A stretch of 44,989 nt of DNA from an uncultured Cellvibrio sp. (GTDB taxonomy: Bacteria; Pseudomonadota; Gammaproteobacteria; Pseudomonadales; Cellvibrionaceae): the NCBI GenBank assembly GCA_946481735.1, contig CAMLOU010000012.1, forward strand, positions 1 to 44,989, in the 5' to 3' direction. The notes under the pieces were generated by a model. It was given only the letters and a program-made list of their open reading frames with translations, made no database searches and was not told the origin of the DNA. The number at the start of each line of letters is the position of its first letter. Position 1 is the stretch's first letter. Positions 39,291 through 44,989 of the stretch are shown one piece after another. Made by a program: the position numbers and the translations under genes.

Positions 39291-39854
39291 TCAGCCTCGT
39301 GCGATGGAAAGAATATCCGCCACACTGGGCTGGCGCTCTACATAAATGGGCGCATGCAAACGGCGGGAAATTTCTGTTGAGGACACCACACCGCGAATAT
39401 GGTGCTGATCGCGATCTACCACGATGTAGTACTGCTGGCCGTGACGTTGCAAGGTGTAAATAATGTCCGCTACGCTGGATCGTCTGAACTCTTCGTAATT
39501 AATTGCACGAACCGCATCGCGATGATGCATCAAGTCAGCAACCAACACTTCGTCGCGATGCATTCCGTTGGCCACCTGGGTCAACAAAATGCTTTGATCA
39601 GATAAGTCTTCAATGCTGATCAAACCGATAAACTCATTATGTTTATCCACCACCAGTTTGAAATTAATGTTTTCCTGATGCATCAACTCCGCAGCCTCAA
39701 CCGCCGGAATGTGCGCTTCCACCACATGTGGACGATGATTTTTAAAATCCGTGAGGATGGTCAACGCAGAAGATTCTGGAGTAACATCATCAAACTCATC
39801 GGGCTGTACCAGGTGGTCAATGGCATCAACTGCATAAACCGTTAAATTTTTCAT
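39291..39854 (-). CDS. Protein with two CBS domains
   Basis: A 187-residue cytosolic protein built from two CBS units: one around HIPAVEAAELMHQENINFKLVVDKHNEFIGLISIEDL and a second around SSVADIIYTLQRHGQQYYIVVDRDQHHIRGVVSSTEIS. CBS pairs usually bind adenine nucleotides and regulate a partner; none is fused here. A perfect GGAGAGGTG site precedes the ATG at 39854; a longer in-frame start at 39875 would bury it. It is monocistronic, ending at the terminator at 39089. Confidence 0.88.
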   Translation of the reverse strand: MKNLTVYAVDAIDHLVQPDEFDDVTPESSALTILTDFKNHRPHVVEAHIPAVEAAELMHQENINFKLVVDKHNEFIGLISIEDLSDQSILLTQVANGMHRDEVLVADLMHHRDAVRAINYEEFRRSSVADIIYTLQRHGQQYYIVVDRDQHHIRGVVSSTEISRRLHAPIYVERQPSVADILSIARG

Positions 39855-40009
39855 AAACACCTCTCCATGCATCAATGAGATACAGACATTCGATGCAAAA
39901 ATTGAATAGCCAAAACCCGAGAGTAAAAATTCAGTTCAGGTAATGGGAACCAGCACCGGGGGCAACAGGAAAGATTATCGAGTCACCATTAAACCGGTAA
40001 TAAAACGGT

Positions 40010-40312
40010 TCAAGCGAGAGTGTTTACCGGGGGAGCTCTGGCGAATTGACTATTATCAATGCGGTTACCCAGCACCAATAATTGCCAATGCGTAACAGGA
40101 GAAGATTGAATAACGACAAGGGGTACTTCGAGATCCGTGACAACCGCTTTATCGTCTTCGGTTGTGTTTTGCTGACCAAAACTGATGTTGGCATCGAACG
40201 CGGATAAGGCAAGCAGGTTGTGGCCACCGAATTTGGACGCATGGCTGCTACTGGTGCCGACAAACGTCGCCAGTAACAAAACAACCTTGATAAAGAGAAG
40301 AGCCTTACGCAT
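40010..40312 (-). CDS. Small predicted secreted protein, unknown
   Basis: A 100-residue reading frame with a signal peptide (MRKALLFIKVVLLLATFVG, cleavage near SSSHA|SKFG) and a short mature part lacking Cys (LEVPLVVIQSSPVTHWQLLV). No family is recognised. The frame is open and the codon use is ordinary, but the ribosome site is weak and another minus-strand frame covers the same bases. It ends 136 bases upstream of the CBS gene and may be its leader-adjacent neighbour. Confidence 0.55.
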   Translation of the reverse strand: MRKALLFIKVVLLLATFVGTSSSHASKFGGHNLLALSAFDANISFGQQNTTEDDKAVVTDLEVPLVVIQSSPVTHWQLLVLGNRIDNSQFARAPPVNTLA

Positions 40313-40474
40313 TACATTGAATCTCGCAGGAGGATCGCATCGCAGGACATCTACAACGGATGCTTGGCCTAATACTAGTCAAAGCTGCTTGTGGCGTCTA
40401 CCACTATTACACTTTTAAACGAAAACTTTTACGCCGTTTTTACAGCGCCTGGTGACTTAAACCATGCCTTTACC
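40313..40474. other. Non-coding stretch upstream of the secreted-protein gene
   Basis: Together with the terminator this forms a 254-base gap. It is AT-rich toward the right. A TTTGACTAGT segment on the minus strand (about 40374-40383) could be part of a promoter for the 100-residue gene, but no convincing -10 partner was found. No open frame of note. Confidence 0.4.
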
Positions 40475-40504
40475 AAAAAAAAAGCGGTTCTCAAAAAGAA
40501 CCGC
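40475..40504 (-). terminator. Intrinsic terminator of the 35-residue peptide gene
   Basis: GCGGTTCT (40484-40491) and AGAACCGC (40497-40504) form a perfect 8-base stem with a 5-base loop. On the minus strand it is followed by nine Ts (A-run 40475-40483). It lies 62 bases past the small membrane peptide stop. Confidence 0.88.
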
Positions 40505-40566
40505 AAAGAAAACGCACAGTACGTGGTCGTTTTTCAGTAAAGCAGAAAGCTTGATCGGTGTTCGTC

Positions 40567-40674
40567 TTACCGGTTCTTATCAATAGCCAACATCAATGTC
40601 ATCACAGCAAAGGTCAAAAGCGTTACCGATGAAACCACCGCGAGTACAACCCCCAAGGCAATTAATATGCTCAT
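40567..40674 (-). CDS. 35-residue predicted single-pass membrane peptide
   Basis: Reading the minus strand from an ATG at 40674 gives 35 residues: MSILIALGVVLAVVSSVTLL, then TFAVMTLMLAIDKNR and a TAA stop. About 27 hydrophobic residues form one membrane helix, ended by a short Lys/Arg tail, so the C-terminus likely faces the cytoplasm. AAGG lies 9 bases before the ATG. A strong intrinsic terminator follows, which argues for a real transcript. No homologue is recognised. It is 93 bases downstream of the DUF4382 gene on the same strand and may be its transcript tail or a separate gene. Confidence 0.6.
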   Translation of the reverse strand: MSILIALGVVLAVVSSVTLLTFAVMTLMLAIDKNR

Positions 40675-40767
40675 TTATTTAGCCTTAGTATCAATTAACA
40701 TAAAGATGTTATGCCATCAGGAATTTCAAAGCCTGCACATGAAAACATGCCGGCTCGCACGTAAGAA

Positions 40768-41691
40768 TTATTCAGTCAGCACAAAATCCTGCACGGTTTG
40801 CTGGTCGGCAACCACTGTCACATCCACGGCGCCGACGAACATCAATTCATCAACCTGTTCGGGGTCATCATCGACCGAGCCACAGGTGTAGGCCAGGGTG
40901 TAATCACCTTCCACCAGGAAACCAATCTCGTAACGGTATTCCGCCGTTTCGCCGTAATTCACCAGCGCAGAGGTTACCGGGTCATTCTCATTACCACTCA
41001 TGTCTGTTGGCACCACCCCGGAGCCGGTATACACATACACGGCGCCCGCACTGACGCCTGCATCGGCACATTGTTGGGCAATCAGGTTGGCATCGACACT
41101 GCCGGCGATGCTGCCAACCTCAAGGTTGTCAATCAGTCGCAAGGCAGGTTTGAGCAACGCGCCGGGTAAGCCCGGCGGATTGGTAACGGATTTACGCAAG
41201 TCGAAATCAATGGTGAAATCTGCGTGGCCATCTGCCGCCAGGGTAAAGCCGCGCACCAGTTTCAAACCGGTCTGGCTACCGCTCGGCACCCGCAATTCCA
41301 GTTGTGAGCCATCGCCCAGCTCTATAAAGGAATCGAGGATATTGTCGTGCTCGGCATTCACGTGCAGACGAATCCACTCGTATTCACCGGCGGGCACTGT
41401 CTCATCGGTAATGATCGCCGCCGAGGCGTTGCCTTGCAGCTGCAGCAGGTCGATCTGACGCGGCTCTTCAAACATAAATTCGATGGCCTCGCCATTGGCT
41501 GGCTTGATTGAAACCCCCGAAAACTCCACTACCACCTGGTTGGCGCTATCGACCGGGCCGTCGGTCAGGGCGAGCGAGAAACTCCCGGTTTGCTCCGTGG
41601 TATCAGCACCATCACTGCTGCCTCCACAGGCATAAAGGCCCGCCAGCGCGGTAACGATAAGGCATTGAGCCCACACTCTTTTAGTTTTCAT
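40768..41691 (-). CDS. DUF4382-type lipoprotein
   Basis: A 307-residue protein with a lipoprotein signal (hydrophobic stretch then LYAC, Cys22 in MKTKRVWAQCLIVTALAGLY-AC-GGSS), so it is tethered to a membrane. Residues about 35-180 match the DUF4382 pattern: GSFSLALTDGPVDSANQVVV, FSGVSIKPANG, IDLLQLQGNASAAIITDETV, PAGEYEWIRLHVNA. A second beta-rich half (about 188-307) resembles carboxypeptidase-regulatory-like domains. A GGGAGGTG site precedes the ATG at 41691; an in-frame start at 41718 is less likely. It is divergent from a DUF6502-DUF5666 operon, sharing a repeated motif in the gap. Function unknown. Confidence 0.85.
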   Translation of the reverse strand: MKTKRVWAQCLIVTALAGLYACGGSSDGADTTEQTGSFSLALTDGPVDSANQVVVEFSGVSIKPANGEAIEFMFEEPRQIDLLQLQGNASAAIITDETVPAGEYEWIRLHVNAEHDNILDSFIELGDGSQLELRVPSGSQTGLKLVRGFTLAADGHADFTIDFDLRKSVTNPPGLPGALLKPALRLIDNLEVGSIAGSVDANLIAQQCADAGVSAGAVYVYTGSGVVPTDMSGNENDPVTSALVNYGETAEYRYEIGFLVEGDYTLAYTCGSVDDDPEQVDELMFVGAVDVTVVADQQTVQDFVLTE

Positions 41692-41730
41692 ATGCACCTC
41701 CCAATTAGTTTTTGGCACTCTTCAAGCATT

Positions 41731-41750
41731 TTTGACACTATAGTCCCAAA
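41731..41750. promoter_or_regulatory. Repeated motif TTTGACRCTATARTCCCAAA, copy 1 (toward DUF4382)
   Basis: TTTGACACTATAGTCCCAAA lies 40 bases upstream of the DUF4382 start. It differs from copy 2 at only two positions. Its outer TTTG/CAAA and inner TATA are palindromic. ACTATAGT in it is a self-complementary 8-mer, giving a -10-like TATAGT in both directions. Confidence 0.6.
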
Positions 41751-41794
41751 AACAGAAAACAAATAGCGAACCATGTCACACTTTAAAAAATGAA

Positions 41795-41814
41795 TTTGAC
41801 GCTATAATCCCAAA
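41795..41814 (+). promoter_or_regulatory. Repeated motif TTTGACRCTATARTCCCAAA, copy 2, with TATAAT for a possible leaderless mRNA
   Basis: TTTGACGCTATAATCCCAAA ends 2 bases before the DUF6502 ATG (41817). A perfect TATAAT (41803-41808) is placed so that transcription would begin at about the ATG itself, and no ribosome site can fit between. The copy spacing (64 bases) is close to six helical turns. The layout suggests a shared operator or a leaderless transcript. Confidence 0.6.
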
Positions 41815-41816
41815 CC

Positions 41817-42656
41817 ATGAGCGATAAAACCCAACAAGCCTTGTTTAAAGCCCTTTACCGGCTGCTGAGACCGATGGTGCGTCTATTGATGCGTCACGGA
41901 GTCTCGTATCGTTTGTTCGCTGACGTGGCCCGCCACGTCTATGTGGATGTCGCTGAACAGGATTTTGCCCTGCCTGGCCGCAAGCCCAGCAATGCCCGGG
42001 TGGCCGTGTTGACTGGTATCAATCGCAAAGACATTGCCAAACTTAAAGATCGTCCCCACCCGCTGATTGACGGCACCCTCGATAATCCCACCCCCTGTTC
42101 GCGTATCATTACCGCCTGGCTCAACCAGAGCCGCTTTCACGATTCGCTGGGGCAACCACTGGAACTGCCGATTGATGACACACCGGCCGAACCGAATTTC
42201 ACCGAACTGGTGCGCGACTACAGCAGCGATGTGCCGGTGCGCGCGCTACTGGATGAATTGGAGCGAATGGGTGCGGTGGTCAAACAGGGAGAACGGGTAC
42301 AGTTGGTGGTTCATGCCTATGTGCCCCAGGCAGACATGGCGGAGAATATTCGTATCTTCGGCACAGCGGCGGCGGATTTAATGGGCACGATGGACCACAA
42401 TATTGCCAGGCTGGGTACCACATTTATCCAGCGCACCGTGTCCTACGACGATATCCCGGTGGAATTGCTTGAACGCATCCGCCAGCGCAGCCGTACCGAA
42501 GGCGAAGCATTTTTGCTACAGGTTAATGATTGGCTGGCCGCCTGTGATCGCGAACAAACACCGAGCCTGGTCGGTTCCGGCCGCGCCCGCGCCGGTATCG
42601 GTATTTACTATTTTGAGCAACTGGCCGATCCGGAGCGCCAGGAGGAAAAAAAATGA
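41817..42656 (+). CDS. DUF6502-family protein, possible DNA-binding regulator
   Basis: A 279-residue soluble protein with no signal peptide. The N-terminal part (SYRLFADVARHVYVDVAEQDF, SNARVAVLTGINRKDIAKLK) resembles a winged helix-turn-helix, with TGINRKDIAKLK as a possible recognition helix; this matches the DUF6502 family as I know it. The middle and C-terminal parts are helical and unassigned. The ATG has no ribosome site and lies 3 bases after the second repeated motif. The gene overlaps the DUF5666 gene by ATGA, a translationally coupled pair. Function unknown; autoregulation is a reasonable guess. Confidence 0.82.
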   Translation: MSDKTQQALFKALYRLLRPMVRLLMRHGVSYRLFADVARHVYVDVAEQDFALPGRKPSNARVAVLTGINRKDIAKLKDRPHPLIDGTLDNPTPCSRIITAWLNQSRFHDSLGQPLELPIDDTPAEPNFTELVRDYSSDVPVRALLDELERMGAVVKQGERVQLVVHAYVPQADMAENIRIFGTAAADLMGTMDHNIARLGTTFIQRTVSYDDIPVELLERIRQRSRTEGEAFLLQVNDWLAACDREQTPSLVGSGRARAGIGIYYFEQLADPERQEEKK

Positions 42657-44092
42657 AGCAGTATTTCACCTTGCCTTTGATCGTTGTGCTGGCGTGGTTG
42701 CTGGGTAGCTGTGGTGGCAGCGACTCAACGGCAGGTATTGAAGGTACCGGCAGCCCGGTTATTGCGACCGGTGCCGTCACCAGCTTCGGCAGTATTTATG
42801 TCAACGGCGAACGTTTTGTGACGCGCAATGCCAGCGTCACCCTGAACGGTGTTGCTGCGTCTGAAGACGATATTCAGGCAGGTATGGTCGTTGAAATTCA
42901 TGGGACCACTGATCCGGACTCCGGCGACATACTGGCTGAAAAAGTGATCTACGAACGCAGCCTGCTCGGCAGGATCACCGCTATTGAAAGGTTTGAGACA
43001 GACGCGTTACTGATTACCTTGCTGGGGCAAAACGTGTATGTGGCCGGTGACAGTGTTCTCGATACTGAATCGGATGCGCTGGCCGTGGGCGACATTGTGG
43101 AAATCAGCGGATTCCTGAACAACGAAGGCTTGTTTGAATCAACCCGCCTGGCACCGGCAGATTCATTAAGCCCGAACGAAGTGGTCGGCAAAGTGACGCA
43201 ACTCGACGAGGCCAACCAATCATTCCGCCTGCGCAATTTAACAGTGGATTATCGTACCGCCACCTTCAGCAATGGGGTCGTTGCCGATCTGCAAAATACT
43301 TCGCAAGTCAAAGTCCAGGGCTCATTGAGCGGTGAAAATATTCTCTCCGCCACACGCATCAGCTTCCAGACACCTCCAGTTCCCGAAGGAACGATGCGCA
43401 TCCTGCTGGAAGGTATTATTGGCAGCTACACCGATCTCAGCCGTTTTACCGTGGATAATTACATCGTGGATGCGTCCGGTGCGACCTTGCGCGGCGGAAC
43501 AGCCAACCAATTGCAAGCCGGTGTTCGCGTGACTATCGACGGGACAGTTGATGCGAACAGCAACCTGCGCGCCGAACGTCTGCGTGTACATGTAAGCAGC
43601 CGCGATAAAGTGCGCGGCACCATTGAAGATATTGATGTTGAAAACCAGTCGCTGACGGTATTGGGTACTACCTTCACTCTGGATGAACTCACCGCGTTTG
43701 AAGACCGGAGTATCCAGGGCAACCGCTTTATCAACCTCGCCGAATTGGCCGTGGGCGACTACGTGGAAGTGTTTAGCCGCAACCTCGACGATGAATTGCT
43801 GGCAGTGCGTGTCAGGCGCCTCAACAGCAGTGACCTGGTCACCATCAACGGATCGGTAAGCCGGGTGGAAAGCAACAGCTTATTTTTTGTGATGGATGTG
43901 CAAGTCAATGGCAGCGACGCGGAAGGGGCTGAACTGATCAGCAGCTTTACGCCCGGCACCCGCGTGCAAGTGGAAGGGGCACAAACGGGTAGTAATGCCA
44001 TTCAGGCTACACGCATCCAACGCTTGAGCGAGTGCAAGAAATTACCGGGCCACCATGATTGCGATGCAGGGGATGAGCAGGAAGAGGATTAA
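42653..44092 (+). CDS. DUF5666 multi-repeat lipoprotein
   Basis: A 479-residue protein with a lipoprotein signal (LPLIVVLAWLLGSCGGS, Cys near residue 20). After a short linker I count six beta-barrel-like repeats of about 65-75 residues: each has GxVT/VxxF or GxIxxI, a short strand with NG or VxG, a VGDxVEIxG/GMVVEIHG strand and xxAxRL at the end. This matches DUF5666, which usually occurs in tandem. The C-terminus has ECKKLPGHHDCD, a Cys/His cluster, and an acidic tail. It is coupled to DUF6502 by ATGA and followed by a strong terminator. Function unknown; a surface or cell-envelope role is likely. Confidence 0.82.
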   Translation: MKQYFTLPLIVVLAWLLGSCGGSDSTAGIEGTGSPVIATGAVTSFGSIYVNGERFVTRNASVTLNGVAASEDDIQAGMVVEIHGTTDPDSGDILAEKVIYERSLLGRITAIERFETDALLITLLGQNVYVAGDSVLDTESDALAVGDIVEISGFLNNEGLFESTRLAPADSLSPNEVVGKVTQLDEANQSFRLRNLTVDYRTATFSNGVVADLQNTSQVKVQGSLSGENILSATRISFQTPPVPEGTMRILLEGIIGSYTDLSRFTVDNYIVDASGATLRGGTANQLQAGVRVTIDGTVDANSNLRAERLRVHVSSRDKVRGTIEDIDVENQSLTVLGTTFTLDELTAFEDRSIQGNRFINLAELAVGDYVEVFSRNLDDELLAVRVRRLNSSDLVTINGSVSRVESNSLFFVMDVQVNGSDAEGAELISSFTPGTRVQVEGAQTGSNAIQATRIQRLSECKKLPGHHDCDAGDEQEED

Positions 44093-44103
44093 TGATGAGA
44101 AAA

Positions 44104-44130
44104 AATGCCGGGAAAACCCGGCATTTTTTT
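44104..44130. terminator. Bidirectional terminator between DUF5666 and fmdB
   Basis: AATGCCGGG and CCCGGCATT form a perfect 9-base stem with an AAAA loop, bracketed by an A-run on the left and seven Ts on the right. It lies 11 bases after the DUF5666 stop and serves the convergent fmdB gene on the other strand, overlapping its stop. Confidence 0.9.
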
Positions 44131-44497
44131 AATGGCTGATCATCCACGGCCGCATGGACGGAAACATCTTTTTACCGTCGGCGGTGTAAAGCAAATTGGA
44201 TTTGCGAATCGGTTTGTCTCCGCAACCGCAGCCTTTCCCGTGCTTATGTTCCCGCCGCGCCTGCTGCTCCTGGCGATACTCCACCGTCGAAAACACCGGC
44301 GCATGGGCGCTCTGTTCATTGCGTTTATGTGCTTCACGATTTTCCTGTTTCATGCTGAGAATATCCGGTGACAGCATAATCACCCGCGCCGACAAGGCAC
44401 CGCATTGCGGGCAAGCGCAAGGTTTGGCGGAATCAGCGACGGTGGCTAATTCGTAGAACAGACCGTGTTGGCTGCATTTGTAATCGTAGAGAGGCAT
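44129..44497 (-). CDS. FmdB-family zinc-ribbon protein
   Basis: A 122-residue protein starting MPLYDYKCSQHGLFYEL, with Cys8, His11, Cys29 and Cys32 able to hold one zinc in the FmdB zinc ribbon (the usual first pair is CxxC; here it is CxxH). A second Cys/His-rich patch (EHKHGKGCGCGDK) lies further on. FmdB was first noted next to formamidase in methylotrophs and is thought to regulate or assist the amidase. Here the formamidase-like gene lies 183 bases upstream on the same strand, so the two likely act together. The ribosome site GGAGACAC precedes the ATG. Confidence 0.88.
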   Translation of the reverse strand: MPLYDYKCSQHGLFYELATVADSAKPCACPQCGALSARVIMLSPDILSMKQENREAHKRNEQSAHAPVFSTVEYRQEQQARREHKHGKGCGCGDKPIRKSNLLYTADGKKMFPSMRPWMISH

Positions 44498-44558
44498 TGA
44501 GTGTCTCCTGGAAAACGAGTTATAGATATCAAAATAATGGCGGTGTAAATCGGGAGGG

Positions 44559-44590
44559 GTGTCGGATTACGCTGCGCTAATCCGACCTAC
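44559..44590 (-). repeat. Dispersed palindromic repeat, copy 2 (inverted)
   Basis: GTGTCGGATTACGCTGCGCTAATCCGACCTAC is the reverse complement of the copy at 32174 apart from the end. It forms a 9-base stem (GTCGGATTA/TAATCCGAC). Confidence 0.8.
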
Positions 44591-44607
44591 GGAATTTGAT
44601 CGTTGTT

Positions 44608-44653
44608 GTAGGTCGAATTAGCCGCGCAACGCGCGGCGTAATCCGACACCACT
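44608..44653 (+). repeat. Dispersed palindromic repeat, copy 3
   Basis: GTAGGTCGAATTAGCCGCGC...GCGGCGTAATCCGACACC: an expanded copy whose stem loop (CGCGCAACGCGCG) is longer than in copies 1 and 2. It is in the opposite orientation to copy 2, so the pair (44559-44653) can fold into one larger hairpin. Downstream bases CACTCT are shared with copy 1. Confidence 0.8.
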
Positions 44654-44680
44654 CTATCTATACCCGGCAATTCCCTTCAT

Positions 44681-44989
44681 TTATTTATCCGGTGACAAGG
44701 GCACATCCATACCACCACTCACCTTCTTCGTCGGCCCCTCTGCACTCGGGTTCACATCAAAATCAAAAATATCCGTCGGCAACCACAAGGTCGCGCAGGC
44801 ATTCGGAATATCCACCACACCGCTGATATGCCCCTGCACTGGCGCGCAACCAAGAATGGCGTAAGCCTGCGCTTTGCTGTAACCAAATTTCGTCAAATAT
44901 TCGATGGCATTGAGGCACGCCTGACGATACGCCACATGCACATCGAGGTAATGTTGTTCTCCATATTCATCGACCGAAATACCTTCAAA
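44681..44989 (-). CDS. fmdA: Formamidase/acetamidase, C-terminal part (cut by window edge)
   Basis: The last 102 residues of a protein whose N-terminus lies beyond the right edge. FEGISVDEYGEQHYLDVHVA, AYRQACLNAIEYLTKFGYSKAQAYAILGCAPVQGHISGVVDIPNACATLWLPT and an Asp/Pro-rich end match the C-terminal region of the acetamidase/formamidase family, which hydrolyses short amides to ammonia and an acid. The family catalytic residues lie upstream of the visible part. It is followed by an FmdB gene on the same strand. Confidence 0.9.
   Translation of the reverse strand, partial: FEGISVDEYGEQHYLDVHVAYRQACLNAIEYLTKFGYSKAQAYAILGCAPVQGHISGVVDIPNACATLWLPTDIFDFDVNPSAEGPTKKVSGGMDVPLSPDK

Overview
The window reads as a gammaproteobacterial chromosome segment. 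It is most like the Cellvibrio/Saccharophagus branch (Cellvibrionales) or a close relative of Pseudomonas. This is inferred from gene order and protein similarity recalled from memory, not from a database search. Almost every gene is a core housekeeping gene. No phage, transposase, integrase, CRISPR array, tRNA or rRNA is visible.

Layout: (1) 1-3895, minus strand: the start of cytochrome b (petB, cut by the window edge), the Rieske protein petA, ribosomal genes rpsI and rplM with a good promoter, the division ATPase zapE and an alpha/beta hydrolase. (2) 4073-5793, plus strand: zapG (yhcB) and a DegS/AlgW-type periplasmic protease, ending at a bidirectional terminator. (3) 5832-10156, minus strand: hisD, hisG, murA, ibaG and mlaC, without mlaFED or mlaB. 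(4) 10426-18336, plus strand: the classic envelope and nitrogen-PTS cluster kdsD-kdsC-lptC-lptA-lptB-rpoN-hpf-ptsN-rapZ-ptsO, then darP. (5) 18367-27976, minus strand: a GNAT acetyltransferase, the giant AsmA-like yhdP, rng, maf, mreD, mreC and mreB. (6) 28400-33610, plus strand: gatC-gatA-gatB, a PA4642-like small protein, a rhombosortase and cysZ, with two kinds of intergenic repeat. (7) 33600-39854: a REC-REC-GGDEF regulator, an EamA exporter, an RhlB-like DEAD-box helicase, a class I glutamine amidotransferase, a VIT1/CCC1 transporter and a two-CBS protein. (8) 40010-44989, the least characterised part: a small secreted protein, a 35-residue membrane peptide with its own terminator, a DUF4382 lipoprotein divergent from a DUF6502-DUF5666 operon, and an FmdB zinc ribbon next to a formamidase/acetamidase cut by the right edge.

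How the genes work together: much of the window builds and polices the cell envelope. It covers KDO synthesis (kdsD, kdsC), LPS transport (lptCAB), phospholipid transport (mlaC, yhdP), peptidoglycan synthesis and its control (murA, rapZ), rod shape (mreBCD), division (zapE, zapG) and envelope stress (algW). A second theme is nitrogen and carbon signalling (rpoN, ptsN, ptsO, rapZ, hpf). The gat genes make Gln-tRNA and/or Asn-tRNA by transamidation.

Best leads: the DUF4382 / DUF6502-DUF5666 divergent locus, which carries a 20-bp repeated, partly palindromic motif whose second copy contains a perfect TATAAT placed so that transcription could begin at the DUF6502 ATG; an apparent ATT start codon for mreC; a -24/-12 (sigma-54) promoter match directly upstream of rpoN; an orphan mlaC; and an unlisted 35-residue membrane peptide gene.
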